Origin: Dyella flagellata
Lineage (GTDB): Bacteria; Pseudomonadota; Gammaproteobacteria; Xanthomonadales; Rhodanobacteraceae
DNA length: 64,000 nucleotides
Direction: 5' to 3'
Assembly (NCBI RefSeq): GCF_030160275.1
Contig: NZ_BSOA01000028.1
Location: 1-64,000 of the forward strand
Of this stretch, positions 8,956 through 17,109 are shown in pieces. The number at the start of each line of letters is the position of its first letter. The first letter of the stretch is position 1. Below the pieces are notes generated by a model. It searched no databases. It was not told where the DNA came from and was given only the letters and a program-made list of their open reading frames with translations. A program made the position numbers and the translations under genes.

Positions 8956-8990
8956 AACACAACTGGTTAGATTTTACAACTAGTTGTGTT
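8956..8990. promoter_or_regulatory. Operator palindrome in the HAF/HxlR divergent region
   Basis: AACACAACTGGTT (8956-8968) and AACTAGTTGTGTT (8978-8990) pair at 12 of 13 positions around a 9-nt spacer. It sits 44 nt before the HxlR start, in the layout expected of a dimeric winged-helix repressor site. A binding role for the adjacent regulator is inferred. Confidence 0.65.
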
Positions 8991-9033
8991 GGCGTAGAAT
9001 GGTGTTGGAACGTCCATCCGAGTTGGAAGCAGC

Positions 9034-9459
9034 GTGCGCACGAGTCCTAGATCCGAATGCGTCATCAACCAAACGCTCGAAGTGCTTGGCGATCAATGGA
9101 CCTTGCTCGTCATCCGCGACATCGTCTTCGTGAATCGAAGGCATTTCCGCGAACTCCTGACCCAATCCTTGGAGGGTGTCGCATCCAATATCCTTGCCGA
9201 CCGACTTCGAAAGCTTGTCGAGCAAGGGATCATTACCAAGTCCGATGACCCGAGCCATAAACAGAAAGCGATTTATAGCCTTACGGAGAAAGGCATCGCA
9301 CTGGTTCCTCTTCTGTTGGAAATGGCTGCATGGGGAGAGGAGTATTTGCCCGGTTCCAAGTTACGCGGCCTGGCTCGCAGCTTGAAAGAAGGTGGGCCTG
9401 AAGTGCGCGCAGCATTTATAGATGAACTTCGAAAAACACATCTTCCGGCATCAGGATGA
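9034..9459 (+). CDS. HxlR-family winged-helix transcriptional regulator
   Basis: 141 residues from a GTG start. The motif set is typical: a conserved Cys near the N-terminus (SECVINQTLEVLGDQWTLLV), RRHFRELLTQSLEGVASNIL as the recognition-helix region, and a wing ending in IYSLTEKGIALVPLL. HxlR proteins bind as dimers and respond to aldehydes, quinones or redox stress; msrB, a methionine-sulfoxide repair gene, is the next gene, convergent. The C-terminus after about residue 105 is longer than the minimal family. The palindrome at 8956-8990 is its likely operator, and autoregulation is expected. Confidence 0.88.
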   Translation: MRTSPRSECVINQTLEVLGDQWTLLVIRDIVFVNRRHFRELLTQSLEGVASNILADRLRKLVEQGIITKSDDPSHKQKAIYSLTEKGIALVPLLLEMAAWGEEYLPGSKLRGLARSLKEGGPEVRAAFIDELRKTHLPASG

Positions 9460-9495
9460 GCTGCTGAGCTACTGCCGGCTTCACAGACACCTCCA

Positions 9496-9522
9496 CAAAA
9501 AAGAGCGCCAAAGCGGCGCCCT
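9496..9522 (-). terminator. Rho-independent terminator of msrB
   Basis: On the minus strand a GC-rich stem (GGCGCC, loop, GGCGC) is followed by TCTTTTTTG. It lies 22 nt past the msrB stop, in the right orientation. The hxlR gene converges from the other side. Confidence 0.65.
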
Positions 9523-9543
9523 TGCTGTCCAAATGGCTTTCGC

Positions 9544-9975
9544 CTATGGGGTCGCATCCGGCAAAAAGTTCATGGCCACCCCATTGATGCAATAACGCAA
9601 CCCGGTCGGCGGCGGGCCGTCAGGAAATACGTGCCCCAGGTGGCCGCCGCATTGGCTGCAATGGACCTCCGTACGCACCATGCCATAGCTGCTATCCGTG
9701 GTGGTCTCGACCGAACCCGGCTCTGGCTCATGGAAGCTTGGCCAACCGGTTCCGCTTTCAAATTTCGTGTTTGCGACGAACAACGGCTGATCACACCCTG
9801 CGCAGACAAATGTGCCCTTGCGCTTTTCATAGAGCAGCGCGCAGGTGCCTGCCCTTTCTGTGGCGTGGCCACGCAGCACGCTGTATTGCTCGGGGGTGAG
9901 GATTTGCCGCCACTCGTCGTCGGTGTGACTGATTTTGAATTGGTGTGAAGAACGACCATCCGCGGGTGTTGCCAT
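9544..9975 (-). CDS. msrB: Peptide-methionine (R)-S-oxide reductase
   Basis: 143 residues. Reduces the R epimer of methionine sulfoxide in proteins, with thioredoxin as usual reductant. The zinc site is complete: two CxxC pairs (FVCAGCD, Cys58/61, and HCSQCGG, Cys106/109). The active site RYCINGVAMNF carries the catalytic Cys129, and GTGWPSF is the substrate-binding signature. No signal peptide, so cytoplasmic. Full length for the single-domain MsrB family. Monocistronic, with its own terminator. Confidence 0.96.
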   Translation of the reverse strand: MATPADGRSSHQFKISHTDDEWRQILTPEQYSVLRGHATERAGTCALLYEKRKGTFVCAGCDQPLFVANTKFESGTGWPSFHEPEPGSVETTTDSSYGMVRTEVHCSQCGGHLGHVFPDGPPPTGLRYCINGVAMNFLPDATP

Positions 9976-10374
9976 GGGCGAGGCTCCAAGGAAAGCTGCC
10001 TATTATTTCGTTGGTGCCCCATGCCGGGTTACCTCGGATGCGGATCAGGGCAAACTGCCACACAACGCCGCCGTTGGGCCTCGTCTTCCCTGCGTGTGCG
10101 GGCGCCACCGGCCCAACTGACCAGGGGCCGAGCTTGTGTGTCAGTCGATCTGACACGGACGCGATCGAGCACCACTCGGTGCACGCCGGAAAGCCAAAGC
10201 CACATAGACGCCATTGCTACCCTCCCCCAGGGTGAAGCTGCGAGTGTCGCAGTCACGTTCCTTCGGAGCCATCCGAAAGATTCGAGGTAGGTGTTTCGCC
10301 TGCTTCCCCGTTTCCGGCGGCAGGGGGGCTTGCGGGTCGGCCATGTCATCAGCGACATGGGATGGCCGGTCAGG
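9976..10374. other. 399-bp gap, no gene supported
   Basis: Open frames here (for example a 67-residue minus frame at 10141-10344) have no ribosome-binding site or recognisable family. A small palindrome, CCATGTC (10341-10347) with GACATGG (10354-10360), lies just past the stop of the minus-strand protease and could form its 3' hairpin. Otherwise I see nothing. Confidence 0.4.
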
Positions 10375-11340
10375 TCAGCGCTTGGGCTTATGCCGTTCGA
10401 TAGGAATGACGTCGACGCGATCAATCCGACCGTTGCGGATGACTCGTAGCGAGGTGCGCCTCCCGACACGCTCGCCACCCAACATGCGGATCAGTTCATC
10501 CGTTCCGGCTATGGAGACGCCCTCAAGACTGAGGACGATATCGCCAGGCACCAGGCCCGCCTCGGCAGCTGGCCCATGCGATTCGACTTCACTGATGCGA
10601 ATAGCGCGAGATCCAACTCCCACGGCGAGCGACAGTCTTCGCGGGAGATCTATCGTTTGCGCAACGATTCCCAGATGCGCACGTCGAACGCGTCCGTGGA
10701 CGACGAGTTCGCCCAGGACAAACTGCGCCGTATTGCTCGACACGGCGAAGCAGAGTCCTTGGGCGCCGCCAATGATGGCGGTGTTGACCCCGATCACCTC
10801 GCCTCGGCTGGTCACCAGAGGCCCGCCGGAATTGCCGGGATTCAAGGCAGCGTCCGTCTGTATCACATCCTCGATCAGGCGACCCTCCTGACCTCGTAGC
10901 GACCGCCCTAGCGCTGAAACGACGCCCGCTGTCACCGTGGCGTCGAAACCAAGCGGGTTGCCTATGGCGATGACCAGTTGGCCACGCCTGAGATCACTGG
11001 AGTTGCCCAACTGTGCAACGGCCATGTTCCGGGGAATGTCGGCACGCAGCAAGGCCAGGTCGGTATCGATGTCTTCACCGATGAGATCCGCGCTTGTCGT
11101 TTCGCCATCTCCCAGGGTCAACGTTAAATCACTGGCACCGGCGACGACGTGGGCATTGGTGAGCAGCAGCCCATCATGGGCAATAATGAACCCCGATCCG
11201 GTTCCACCTGACGTGGATCGGCGACTCTCTACGCGCACCACCGACGGCCCGACGACCTCGGCGACATGCACCACGGCACTCGAATAGGCGTCAAGCGGAT
11301 CGTCGAACGATTGCTGCTCGGAAGATAAGGCGTCAGGCAT
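10375..11340 (-). CDS. S1C-family serine protease with PDZ domain (HtrA/Deg-like)
   Basis: 321 residues from the Met at 11340; longer starts run into the upstream gene. Trypsin-fold domain with full triad: His64 (LLLTNAHVV), Asp94 (DIDTDLALL) and Ser171 (NPGNSGGPL). One PDZ domain follows (about 240-315; GPAAEAGLVPGDIVLSLEG). No signal peptide or membrane anchor, unlike periplasmic DegP/DegS, so it is probably cytoplasmic. It is the last gene of an operon: inactive homologue (11710), LuxR protein (11354), then this protease. Its likely role is regulated cleavage of a partner in that operon or stress proteolysis; no substrate is shown by the sequence. Confidence 0.9.
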   Translation of the reverse strand: MPDALSSEQQSFDDPLDAYSSAVVHVAEVVGPSVVRVESRRSTSGGTGSGFIIAHDGLLLTNAHVVAGASDLTLTLGDGETTSADLIGEDIDTDLALLRADIPRNMAVAQLGNSSDLRRGQLVIAIGNPLGFDATVTAGVVSALGRSLRGQEGRLIEDVIQTDAALNPGNSGGPLVTSRGEVIGVNTAIIGGAQGLCFAVSSNTAQFVLGELVVHGRVRRAHLGIVAQTIDLPRRLSLAVGVGSRAIRISEVESHGPAAEAGLVPGDIVLSLEGVSIAGTDELIRMLGGERVGRRTSLRVIRNGRIDRVDVIPIERHKPKR

Positions 11341-11353
11341 GTTCAAAGCGCTC

Positions 11354-11713
11354 TTACAAGAGAATGACGCCGCGCCGGGCGGCATGCGTAACGGCTTCCG
11401 TGCGGCTCGTGGCGTCTAGTTTGTCGATGACACGACCGACGTGGTATTTAGCTGTATCCACCGAGATACCCAGCTTCCGAGCGATCGCCTTGTTTGACAG
11501 CCCTTCGGCGAGCAGCGCTACGACCTCGCGCTCACGAGCGGTCAGGTTCACGTTGTCCGGCGCGGCCCGCGTCGTGGACAAGACGAGATCGGCATCCTGT
11601 CCTTCGCGTACCAAGCTCAACCAATCGACCGAGCCAAGTAGATCGGTCAGTCGTTTCCTGAGCGCCGGGTCATCGACATGGACGGCGATCACAACGGGTT
11701 CAATAGGGGTCAT
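11354..11713 (-). CDS. LuxR-type HTH regulator, short
   Basis: 119 residues. The C-terminal half is a GerE/LuxR helix-turn-helix (LTAREREVVALLAEGLSNKA, then IARKLGISVDTAKYHVGRVI). The N-terminal ~55 residues are too short for a receiver or autoinducer domain, and no Asp phosphorylation site is evident. Its start overlaps the stop of the inactive protease gene (ATGA at 11710-11713), so translation is coupled; it ends 13 nt before the active protease start. It probably regulates its own operon, with input from one or both protease-like partners (inference). Confidence 0.88.
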   Translation of the reverse strand: MTPIEPVVIAVHVDDPALRKRLTDLLGSVDWLSLVREGQDADLVLSTTRAAPDNVNLTAREREVVALLAEGLSNKAIARKLGISVDTAKYHVGRVIDKLDATSRTEAVTHAARRGVILL

Positions 11714-12585
11714 CCGCCAGGTCGGGTTGCGATGGTCACGGTGGTCTCAAAATCAGCGCCTGCTCGCCTGATTGCCAAAGAGACAATTTGGCCGATTGAT
11801 TGACTATCAAGGGCCATCGCCAGGGAACTCACGGTCGGCATGGCATCACCGTTCCAGCGAACAATGACATCGCCTTGTTGAACCCCGCCGGCGACCCCAG
11901 GTCCGTTGGGATCAACGCTCATGACGATCGCGCCCTGCCCGCCCCCGGTAACGGCCACCTGATGGAGCCCTAAGCCAAGATAGCCGCGAGGGACTTCGCC
12001 ATGTTTCGATAGCAGGGATGCCACTCGCTCGATCGTAGAGGAGGGAATGACGAACGTCCGCTGCCGAGGTCCGCGTACGACCATCCCAAGCACTGCTCCC
12101 TCTGGACTAACGGCCAGTCCGCCCTCGGCGCGCCGTGGCAATCTCAGGCCAAGCTCGATACGGGCATCAATCTTTCCGCCACGCGCCGACCGCCATGCAG
12201 GACCCACACATAGCGCACCCCCGAACGACACGAGAGGGGCGCTGTTTGCCGCCGACGCGACGACAACAAGGGCTCCGGCTTGGATTGGCTCCTGGCTGGT
12301 GACTAGCAATGGAGCGTCAGCGTCATCGACACGCAGCAATGCAATATCGGTTGAGGGATCTCGACCGACGACACTTGCCTGGCTTTGGGTGCCATTTGCG
12401 AGTTCAACCAAAATCTCGCCCTCTTCAGAGAGGGCTTCGTCGGCGGTGACGATCAGCCCCTTGCGCCAGATAAAGCCACTGGCGAGAGAACGGTGTGAGG
12501 CAACTTCAACAATGCTTGGAGCCACCGAAGCGGCAGCACCGACAATCGCGGCGGACACTTGAGCGAGGATGTTTGGCTTGGTCAT
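11710..12585 (-). CDS. Catalytically inactive S1C protease homologue with PDZ domain
   Basis: 291 residues from the Met at 12585 (AGGAG 8 nt upstream). Same layout as the protease at 10375, trypsin fold then PDZ (about 200-285; VAGGVQQGDVIVRWNG), but the triad is broken. The His position reads VTADEAL instead of TNAHVV. Asp80 is kept (STDIALL). The Ser loop reads RRAEGGLAV instead of GNSGGPL. It should not cleave peptides and probably acts as a sensor or scaffold. First gene of the three-gene operon, divergent from dihydroorotase. The N-terminus (AAIVGAAASVAPSIVEV) is mildly hydrophobic but not a clear signal peptide. Confidence 0.85.
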   Translation of the reverse strand: MTKPNILAQVSAAIVGAAASVAPSIVEVASHRSLASGFIWRKGLIVTADEALSEEGEILVELANGTQSQASVVGRDPSTDIALLRVDDADAPLLVTSQEPIQAGALVVVASAANSAPLVSFGGALCVGPAWRSARGGKIDARIELGLRLPRRAEGGLAVSPEGAVLGMVVRGPRQRTFVIPSSTIERVASLLSKHGEVPRGYLGLGLHQVAVTGGGQGAIVMSVDPNGPGVAGGVQQGDVIVRWNGDAMPTVSSLAMALDSQSIGQIVSLAIRRAGADFETTVTIATRPGG

Positions 12586-12744
12586 GAGCGGTCTCCTAGG
12601 GAGACCAATCTGCATCTCCAGGCTGCTCGTTGCTACTGCCCGATCAGGTAGTTGAACCATGGCGCTGCATTTCTTGCCGCCTCGCAATGCCCCGTATTAG
12701 CACGATAGACTCCGAATGCTGCTGGGCATAGGCGACCGACCAAT

Positions 12745-13824
12745 ATGAATACGATGATTTCGATACGAACCCCCGATGACTGGCATGTTCACCTGCGCGA
12801 TGGCGCGCAACTTGACCAGACCGTCGCGGCGACGGCGCGCTGCTTCGAGCGCGCGATCGTGATGCCAAACCTGGTGCCACCCGTCTGCACGGTGGATGCC
12901 GCGCGCCAATACCGTAACCGGATTCGCGCTGCGATACCGCCGGGAGCCTCATTTCAGCCGCTGATGACGTGCTATCTGACCGATGGCACGGATGCGGGAG
13001 AAGTTGCGGCCGGCTATTCGGAAGGTGTCTTTGCCGCATGCAAACTTTACCCAGCCCATGCCACCACTCATGCGGACAGCGGTGTGACGGATGTGCGACG
13101 CATTCATGCGGTGCTGGCGACCATGGAGCGAACTGGAATGCCACTGCTGATCCATGGCGAAGTAACCGATGCCGACGTGGATGTGTTCGATCGCGAAGCT
13201 GTTTTCATTGAGCGCGTACTGAGCCCCATCGTACGAGACTTTCCAGCGCTTAAAGTCGTGTTGGAGCATATTACGACCGCCGAAGCCGTGGACTTCGTTC
13301 GCGACAGCGGCAGCATGGTGGCCGCTACGATCACGCCGCACCATCTGGTGATCAATCGCAACGCGATGTTCCAGCGCGGACTGCGTCCGCACGCTTACTG
13401 TCTGCCGGTCGCCAAACGTGAGAGACATCGCCTGGCCCTTCGTAGAGCGGCGACTTCGGGATTGTCGAAGTTCTTTCTGGGCACGGACTCAGCGCCCCAC
13501 CCGCGCGCGATGAAGGAATCCGCGTGCGGCTGCGCCGGAATCTTCAACGCGCCAGTGGCTATCGAGGTCTATGCACAGGTATTCGAGGAAGAAGGCGCGC
13601 TCGATCTTCTGGAAGCTTTCGCTTCGGAGTACGGTCCGCGCTTTTATGGGCTTGCCCCCAACGCCGGCCAGATCTCGTTGATGCGAACCCCCTGGCAGGT
13701 GCCCGACGAGATCGAAGTGGGCGGACAGGCGGTGGTGCCGTTCCTCGCTGGGGAAACGCTGACGTGGCAGCTCGCGACGAACCATGGGCTGCGCGCGGGA
13801 CAATCGGGACCACCCACTATTTGA
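12745..13824 (+). CDS. pyrC: Dihydroorotase, PyrC class II; C-terminus supplied by a repeat
   Basis: 359 residues, close to the ~348 of Escherichia coli PyrC. Zn-dependent cyclisation of carbamoyl-aspartate to dihydroorotate in pyrimidine synthesis. Metal ligands are visible: DWHVHLRDG, the carboxylated-Lys region ACKLYPAHATTHADSGV, LLIHGEV, VLEHITT and GTDSAPH. The last eight residues (GQSGPPTI) and the stop codon come from MITE-1 copy B; the TetR protein at 25886 ends with the same residues for the same reason. The enzyme core is complete, so activity is probably kept. Monocistronic and divergent from the protease operon. Confidence 0.93.
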   Translation: MNTMISIRTPDDWHVHLRDGAQLDQTVAATARCFERAIVMPNLVPPVCTVDAARQYRNRIRAAIPPGASFQPLMTCYLTDGTDAGEVAAGYSEGVFAACKLYPAHATTHADSGVTDVRRIHAVLATMERTGMPLLIHGEVTDADVDVFDREAVFIERVLSPIVRDFPALKVVLEHITTAEAVDFVRDSGSMVAATITPHHLVINRNAMFQRGLRPHAYCLPVAKRERHRLALRRAATSGLSKFFLGTDSAPHPRAMKESACGCAGIFNAPVAIEVYAQVFEEEGALDLLEAFASEYGPRFYGLAPNAGQISLMRTPWQVPDEIEVGGQAVVPFLAGETLTWQLATNHGLRAGQSGPPTI

Positions 13825-13834
13825 ATGTCAAACG
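13798..13834 (+). mobile_element. MITE-1 copy B (left end only)
   Basis: Matches the left ~37 bp of MITE-1 (GACAATCGGGACCACCCACT, then ATTTGAATGTCAA) and then breaks off directly into a REP palindrome. It provides the stop codon of pyrC. Confidence 0.75.
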
Positions 13835-13904
13835 CGTAGGCTGGGATGACAATCCCAGCATCGGCATGCCGTGTCGAAGCTGGGATTAGCATCCCAGCCT
13901 ACGC
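13834..13904. repeat. REP palindrome (family R1)
   Basis: Outer arms GCGTAGGCTGGGAT and ATCCCAGCCTACGC enclose two inner GCTGGGAT/AATCCCAGC hairpins. The same ~70-bp unit recurs at 41962, 52389 and 54330, with partial or diverged copies at 15235, 48074 and 50614. Non-coding and REPIN-like. It follows the pyrC stop and MITE-1 copy B. Confidence 0.85.
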
Positions 13905-14116
13905 GCTGGGGCTCACCCGTAACCATCAGAGTGCTGCTATCGTGGGGATTCGTTAAGACGTCTCTATAGCAAGGCTAGCTGTCATTTAAGGCCTGTCCCG
14001 GTCGATTTGGACACCGGGCCTCGCAACCGGCATTCCGCTGATCTCATCCTGCTGACCAAGCCTTCGGACTAGCCGCGTCCATTCGCATCCACCGACGGGT
14101 CAACCCAAAAATACCT

Positions 14117-15232
14117 ATGAAAATACGTCTTGCCCATGTTGCACTGAGCTTGACCACAGCCATGCTATCGGTTGGCAGCGCCATAGCCTCGCCTGCTCTG
14201 CAATGGGGAGTGTGTGGGCACCCGAGCCAGAGTCAGGCGCTGTGGAGCAACTATGCTGAGCAGTTCTCGACACTGGATCAGCGTCATCTAAAAAGTTATC
14301 GCTTTGACGTTTTTCTTAATAACAGCACTGGGGCGCCACGGCTGCTGCAGGCTCTGGTTGGATTGGCGCATGCTCATCACATAACGCTGCACCCCATTTT
14401 GTACGTCCCATTGGACGACACGAATAATGGCCGGTATCCCAGCACGGATGCTGGGCTGGAGGCGAAGGCTTATGACTATACCTATCCCATCGTACTCAAA
14501 TTCGCCAACGACATACGCGATTGGGAATTGGAGAACGAGCTGAGTTTGCGTAAGGGATTCAAGAGCGGACCAGGGCTTTCGGCCGACGACTATGCAACCG
14601 GGCAAGCGCATCAATGGGCGGCCTTGCTTCGCGGCATGTCGCACGCCATCCATGACGTCGGCACCCGCGCCGGCAAGCCCTTGCGCGTAGTGGTCGACAC
14701 GGCTGGCGCAGACTTCGGCTTGGTGCCTTTCTTGGAAGCACAAGGTGTCCGGGTCGATGAGCTGGCCTATCACTATTATTACGGTGCGGGTACCAGCCCT
14801 TATCAGTTCCATATCCCTGGCGGGACCATAGACGTCTTCGCCGAGATGAAGAAGATCGGCAAGCCCGTCATCATCAACGAATTCAACGCCGCCGAAATCT
14901 ACACGCCGCTAAAAGGCAAGCCGTATGACGACGCGAAAGCACTCGTCAGCCTGAAAACGCATGCCGAATACCTGCTGCATCAAAAGGAAGCGAATATCGA
15001 AGGCGTCGAGTTCTACGAACTTTATGACGAACCTGGCAAGAACGCGGCCGAATCCAATTTTGGGCTGCTGAAAGATCCGTCGCACCCCAAGACCCAGTTG
15101 CTGTTGGCTTCCGCCTACGCTTGCGGGCAACTATCGCAGGACGAGCGCGCGACATTGATTTCGCGCGGGCTCTTTACGGAAGCTAGCCTGGCGGATCAAT
15201 TGGCCAGTTGCAGCAAACGAGAAGCTCACTAG
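14117..15232 (+). CDS. Secreted clan GH-A-type glycoside hydrolase
   Basis: 371 residues. Signal peptide MKIRLAHVALSLTTAMLSVG ending near AIAS. A TIM-barrel glycosidase is suggested by two acidic motifs at the ends of predicted beta strands: RDWELENEL (about 136-144, acid/base Glu139 or Glu141) and PVIINEFNA (nucleophile Glu255), plus DELAYHYYYGAG between them. The arrangement resembles GH39/GH53-like families, but the exact family is unsure. It would act on plant or microbial polysaccharide in the periplasm or outside. A clearer GH39 enzyme is encoded at 52641. Monocistronic; the following 300 bp are repeats. Confidence 0.7.
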   Translation: MKIRLAHVALSLTTAMLSVGSAIASPALQWGVCGHPSQSQALWSNYAEQFSTLDQRHLKSYRFDVFLNNSTGAPRLLQALVGLAHAHHITLHPILYVPLDDTNNGRYPSTDAGLEAKAYDYTYPIVLKFANDIRDWELENELSLRKGFKSGPGLSADDYATGQAHQWAALLRGMSHAIHDVGTRAGKPLRVVVDTAGADFGLVPFLEAQGVRVDELAYHYYYGAGTSPYQFHIPGGTIDVFAEMKKIGKPVIINEFNAAEIYTPLKGKPYDDAKALVSLKTHAEYLLHQKEANIEGVEFYELYDEPGKNAAESNFGLLKDPSHPKTQLLLASAYACGQLSQDERATLISRGLFTEASLADQLASCSKREAH

Positions 15233-15234
15233 CG

Positions 15235-15525
15235 CGCAGGCTGGGATGCTAATCCCTGCATTCTGCCCGGCATCCCGATGCTGGGATTGTCATCCTGAGA
15301 TATCCCCACGTTTTTCCTTTACCTGCATACGTGCCCCAAATGCCGTCATTCCCGCGAAAGCGGGAATCCATTTTCAGGATGCATCAGAGCGCGATGGATT
15401 CCCGCTTTCGCGGGAATGACGGCCCGTTTCTTTGGATGTCAGCGGGCTAAAACGCAGCTGCCTGATTTTTACGGGATCCAAGAGCGAAAAACGTGGGGAT
15501 ACCTCAGAATTGTCATCCCAGCCTA
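15235..15525. repeat. REP (R1) interrupted by the MITE-2 insertion
   Basis: An R1 palindrome begins at 15235 (CGCAGGCTGGGATGC) and resumes at 15509 (ATTGTCATCCCAGCCTAC). The insertion at 15296-15508 splits it, and ATTGTCATCC occurs on both sides (15286-15295 and 15509-15518), as a 10-bp target duplication would. Confidence 0.75.
15296..15508. mobile_element. MITE-2, ~213 bp non-autonomous element
   Basis: Terminal inverted repeats of ~21 bp (left TGAGATATCCCCACGTTTTT, right AAAACGTGGGGATACCTCA; one mismatch) enclose a second, perfect 28-bp inverted repeat (15343-15370 and 15395-15422, built on GTCATTCCCGCGAAAGCGGG). No ORF. Flanked by a 10-bp direct repeat inside an R1 REP. Isolated single ends are at 59733-59753 and 51281-51293. 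Confidence 0.7.
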
Positions 15526-15556
15526 CATGCTTACGTCGCTGCGATGCCATGTGCAA

Positions 15557-15670
15557 GGACAATCGGGGCCACCCACTATTTGAATGTCAAGCACGATGCG
15601 GCGGCTTTTAACCGTGCTTGTCGCATGAACGTCTCAGCGTAGGACTAATTCATGGGTGGCCCTAATTGCC
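15557..15670 (+). mobile_element. MITE-1 copy C (~114 bp, best preserved)
   Basis: Left end GGACAATCGGGGCCACCCAC with GGGGCCACCCA at 15565-15575; right end TGGGTGGCCCTAATTGCC with TGGGTGGCCCT at 15653-15663. The termini are inverted repeats (10 of 11). The interior matches copies A and E. No coding potential. Confidence 0.85.
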
Positions 15671-15760
15671 CTCAACGCTTACTGGCGCCGGAAACGCACG
15701 ATGCCCACGCCGCCGGATAAGGCGGCGTGGGCTGATTACAAAACGCTAGCTCTCGTGTCG

Positions 15761-16660
15761 CTACGGTGTCCGTATGAATCCGTTCACGACGCCCGCGGAG
15801 TTAATCCAGAGCCCCACGATGACACCGCTAGGGTTGATCCCGGTTGCCTCAGTGAAACTGGCTCCGGGGTAGTCGAACGATGTGTAAGCGCCATTAAACA
15901 GAAAACCGTGACTGACACCCGCAGCATCGGTGTAAACCCCCACCACGTCACCCGGAGCGTTGGCACCGCCAGCAAACGTAAACGCGGCGCCTGGATAGCT
16001 GATGGTGGCATACGATCCGTGGTACAGCAGGTACCCTTGGCACTGTGTGGAACATGTCGTTCCAGCTAGGTGTGTGTAAGCACCAATGACTGCGCCAGAT
16101 GGGATCACCACACTGCTGGTACTACTGGTTGCACCTGGTGGGTCGAAGGTCGCCGAGAAGACGCCTTGCTTGGACAGCAGGAAACTGTGCGTAACGTTGG
16201 GGTTACCGGTGGCGCCGCAGGCAGCGTCGGAACAGGTGGCGCCTGACAATTCACCGGAAGGGTTAATGCTACTGAGCGCTGTACCAGTCGCACCTGGGTA
16301 GTCGACCGTGGTGTAAGTCCCATCGCGTAAAATGAAACCATGGCTGACGCCAGCGATGTCGACGTAGGCGCCCACAATATCTCCTCGCGGATTGATAAAG
16401 TTGGCAGTCGTAAACGTGGAGCCCGGAGGATCGAACGACGTAAATTCCCCTCCTCTTAGCGTAAACCCGTGCAAAGCTCCACCCGTCGTGAGGGTGTAAC
16501 CGCCGACACTCGTACCCTGGGGATTGGGGCCGCCAACAAGTTCCGTGAGTACTGCGCCCGGATAATGGACCGTCGTATAGGTCTGCGCCCACGCGAACGA
16601 CGGCACTGCAATGGCTGCACTGATCGCACACATTGCGATGAACCGAGATGCCTTAGCCAT
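15761..16660 (-). CDS. Secreted HAF-like repeat protein
   Basis: 299 residues. Signal peptide MAKASRFIAMCAISAAIAVP ending near AWAQ. The mature protein is built from repeats of about 45 residues with phrases such as YTTVDYPGA, INPSGELSG, GAYVDIAGVSHGFIL and FDYPGASFTEATGINPSGV. This is the HAF-type extracellular repeat family, of unknown function. Two Cys-rich inserts (TCSDAACGATG, TCSTQCQGY) may form disulfides. Distant relative of the protein at 7545-8846. Monocistronic. Confidence 0.8.
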   Translation of the reverse strand: MAKASRFIAMCAISAAIAVPSFAWAQTYTTVHYPGAVLTELVGGPNPQGTSVGGYTLTTGGALHGFTLRGGEFTSFDPPGSTFTTANFINPRGDIVGAYVDIAGVSHGFILRDGTYTTVDYPGATGTALSSINPSGELSGATCSDAACGATGNPNVTHSFLLSKQGVFSATFDPPGATSSTSSVVIPSGAVIGAYTHLAGTTCSTQCQGYLLYHGSYATISYPGAAFTFAGGANAPGDVVGVYTDAAGVSHGFLFNGAYTSFDYPGASFTEATGINPSGVIVGLWINSAGVVNGFIRTP

Positions 16661-16869
16661 AGGATCTTCTCCTGCTTCTCGTGTGATTTGCGGGTCAAAG
16701 GACTGATGGAGCCTAGGGCTCCATCCACATACCCCACAAAAGGAGATTGCGCGCTGAACGCTTCCTTACGAACGCATAGGCGTAGCGGTCGCTTATGAGT
16801 AAAAACGAACGGATGTCTTTCTAAGGTACCAAATCTATTGTTATCGAAACGTACCAACCCGAGTAATTT

Positions 16870-17058
16870 CTGAGCCGGGAGCTGGCGACCCTCCAATTCA
16901 CTCCGCGTACTGGCGCATGCGCGCGACACCAGCATTCCGATGCTCGAACCCCTGCGTTATCTGAGCATCGTCGCCAACAAGCTCGACGAGTTCTTCGAGG
17001 TGCGCGTGGCCAAGCTCAAGCACACCATCACCGGTTCGGCTGGGCCGCGCCCGGCCCC
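16870..17058 (+). pseudogene. ppk: Polyphosphate kinase (ppk1) N-terminal fragment
   Basis: Conceptual translation matches the start of polyphosphate kinase 1: LSRELATLQF, then after a frameshift LRVLAHARDTSIPMLEPLRY and LSIVANKLDEFFEVRVAKLK. A 2-nt loss near 16899 shifts the frame. The fragment stops at MITE-1 copy F, and the remaining ~600 residues of the enzyme are absent. No start codon is obvious. It is a dead remnant; a working ppk would have to be elsewhere. Confidence 0.8.
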
Positions 17059-17096
17059 TACAATCGGGACAATCGGGGGTGGCCCCAATCGCCCTT
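17058..17096 (+). mobile_element. MITE-1 copy F (collapsed: both ends, no interior)
   Basis: ACAATCGGGACAATCGGGG is joined directly to GTGGCCCCAATCGCCC, that is, left end fused to right end. It lies exactly at the truncated edge of the ppk fragment. Confidence 0.65.
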
Positions 17097-17109
17097 CCCG
17101 ATCTTCCTC

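Noticed and set aside
10141-10344. Minus-strand frame of 67 residues after the S1C protease
   Set aside because: No ribosome-binding site and no family recognised; it lies in a region with no other coding signal.
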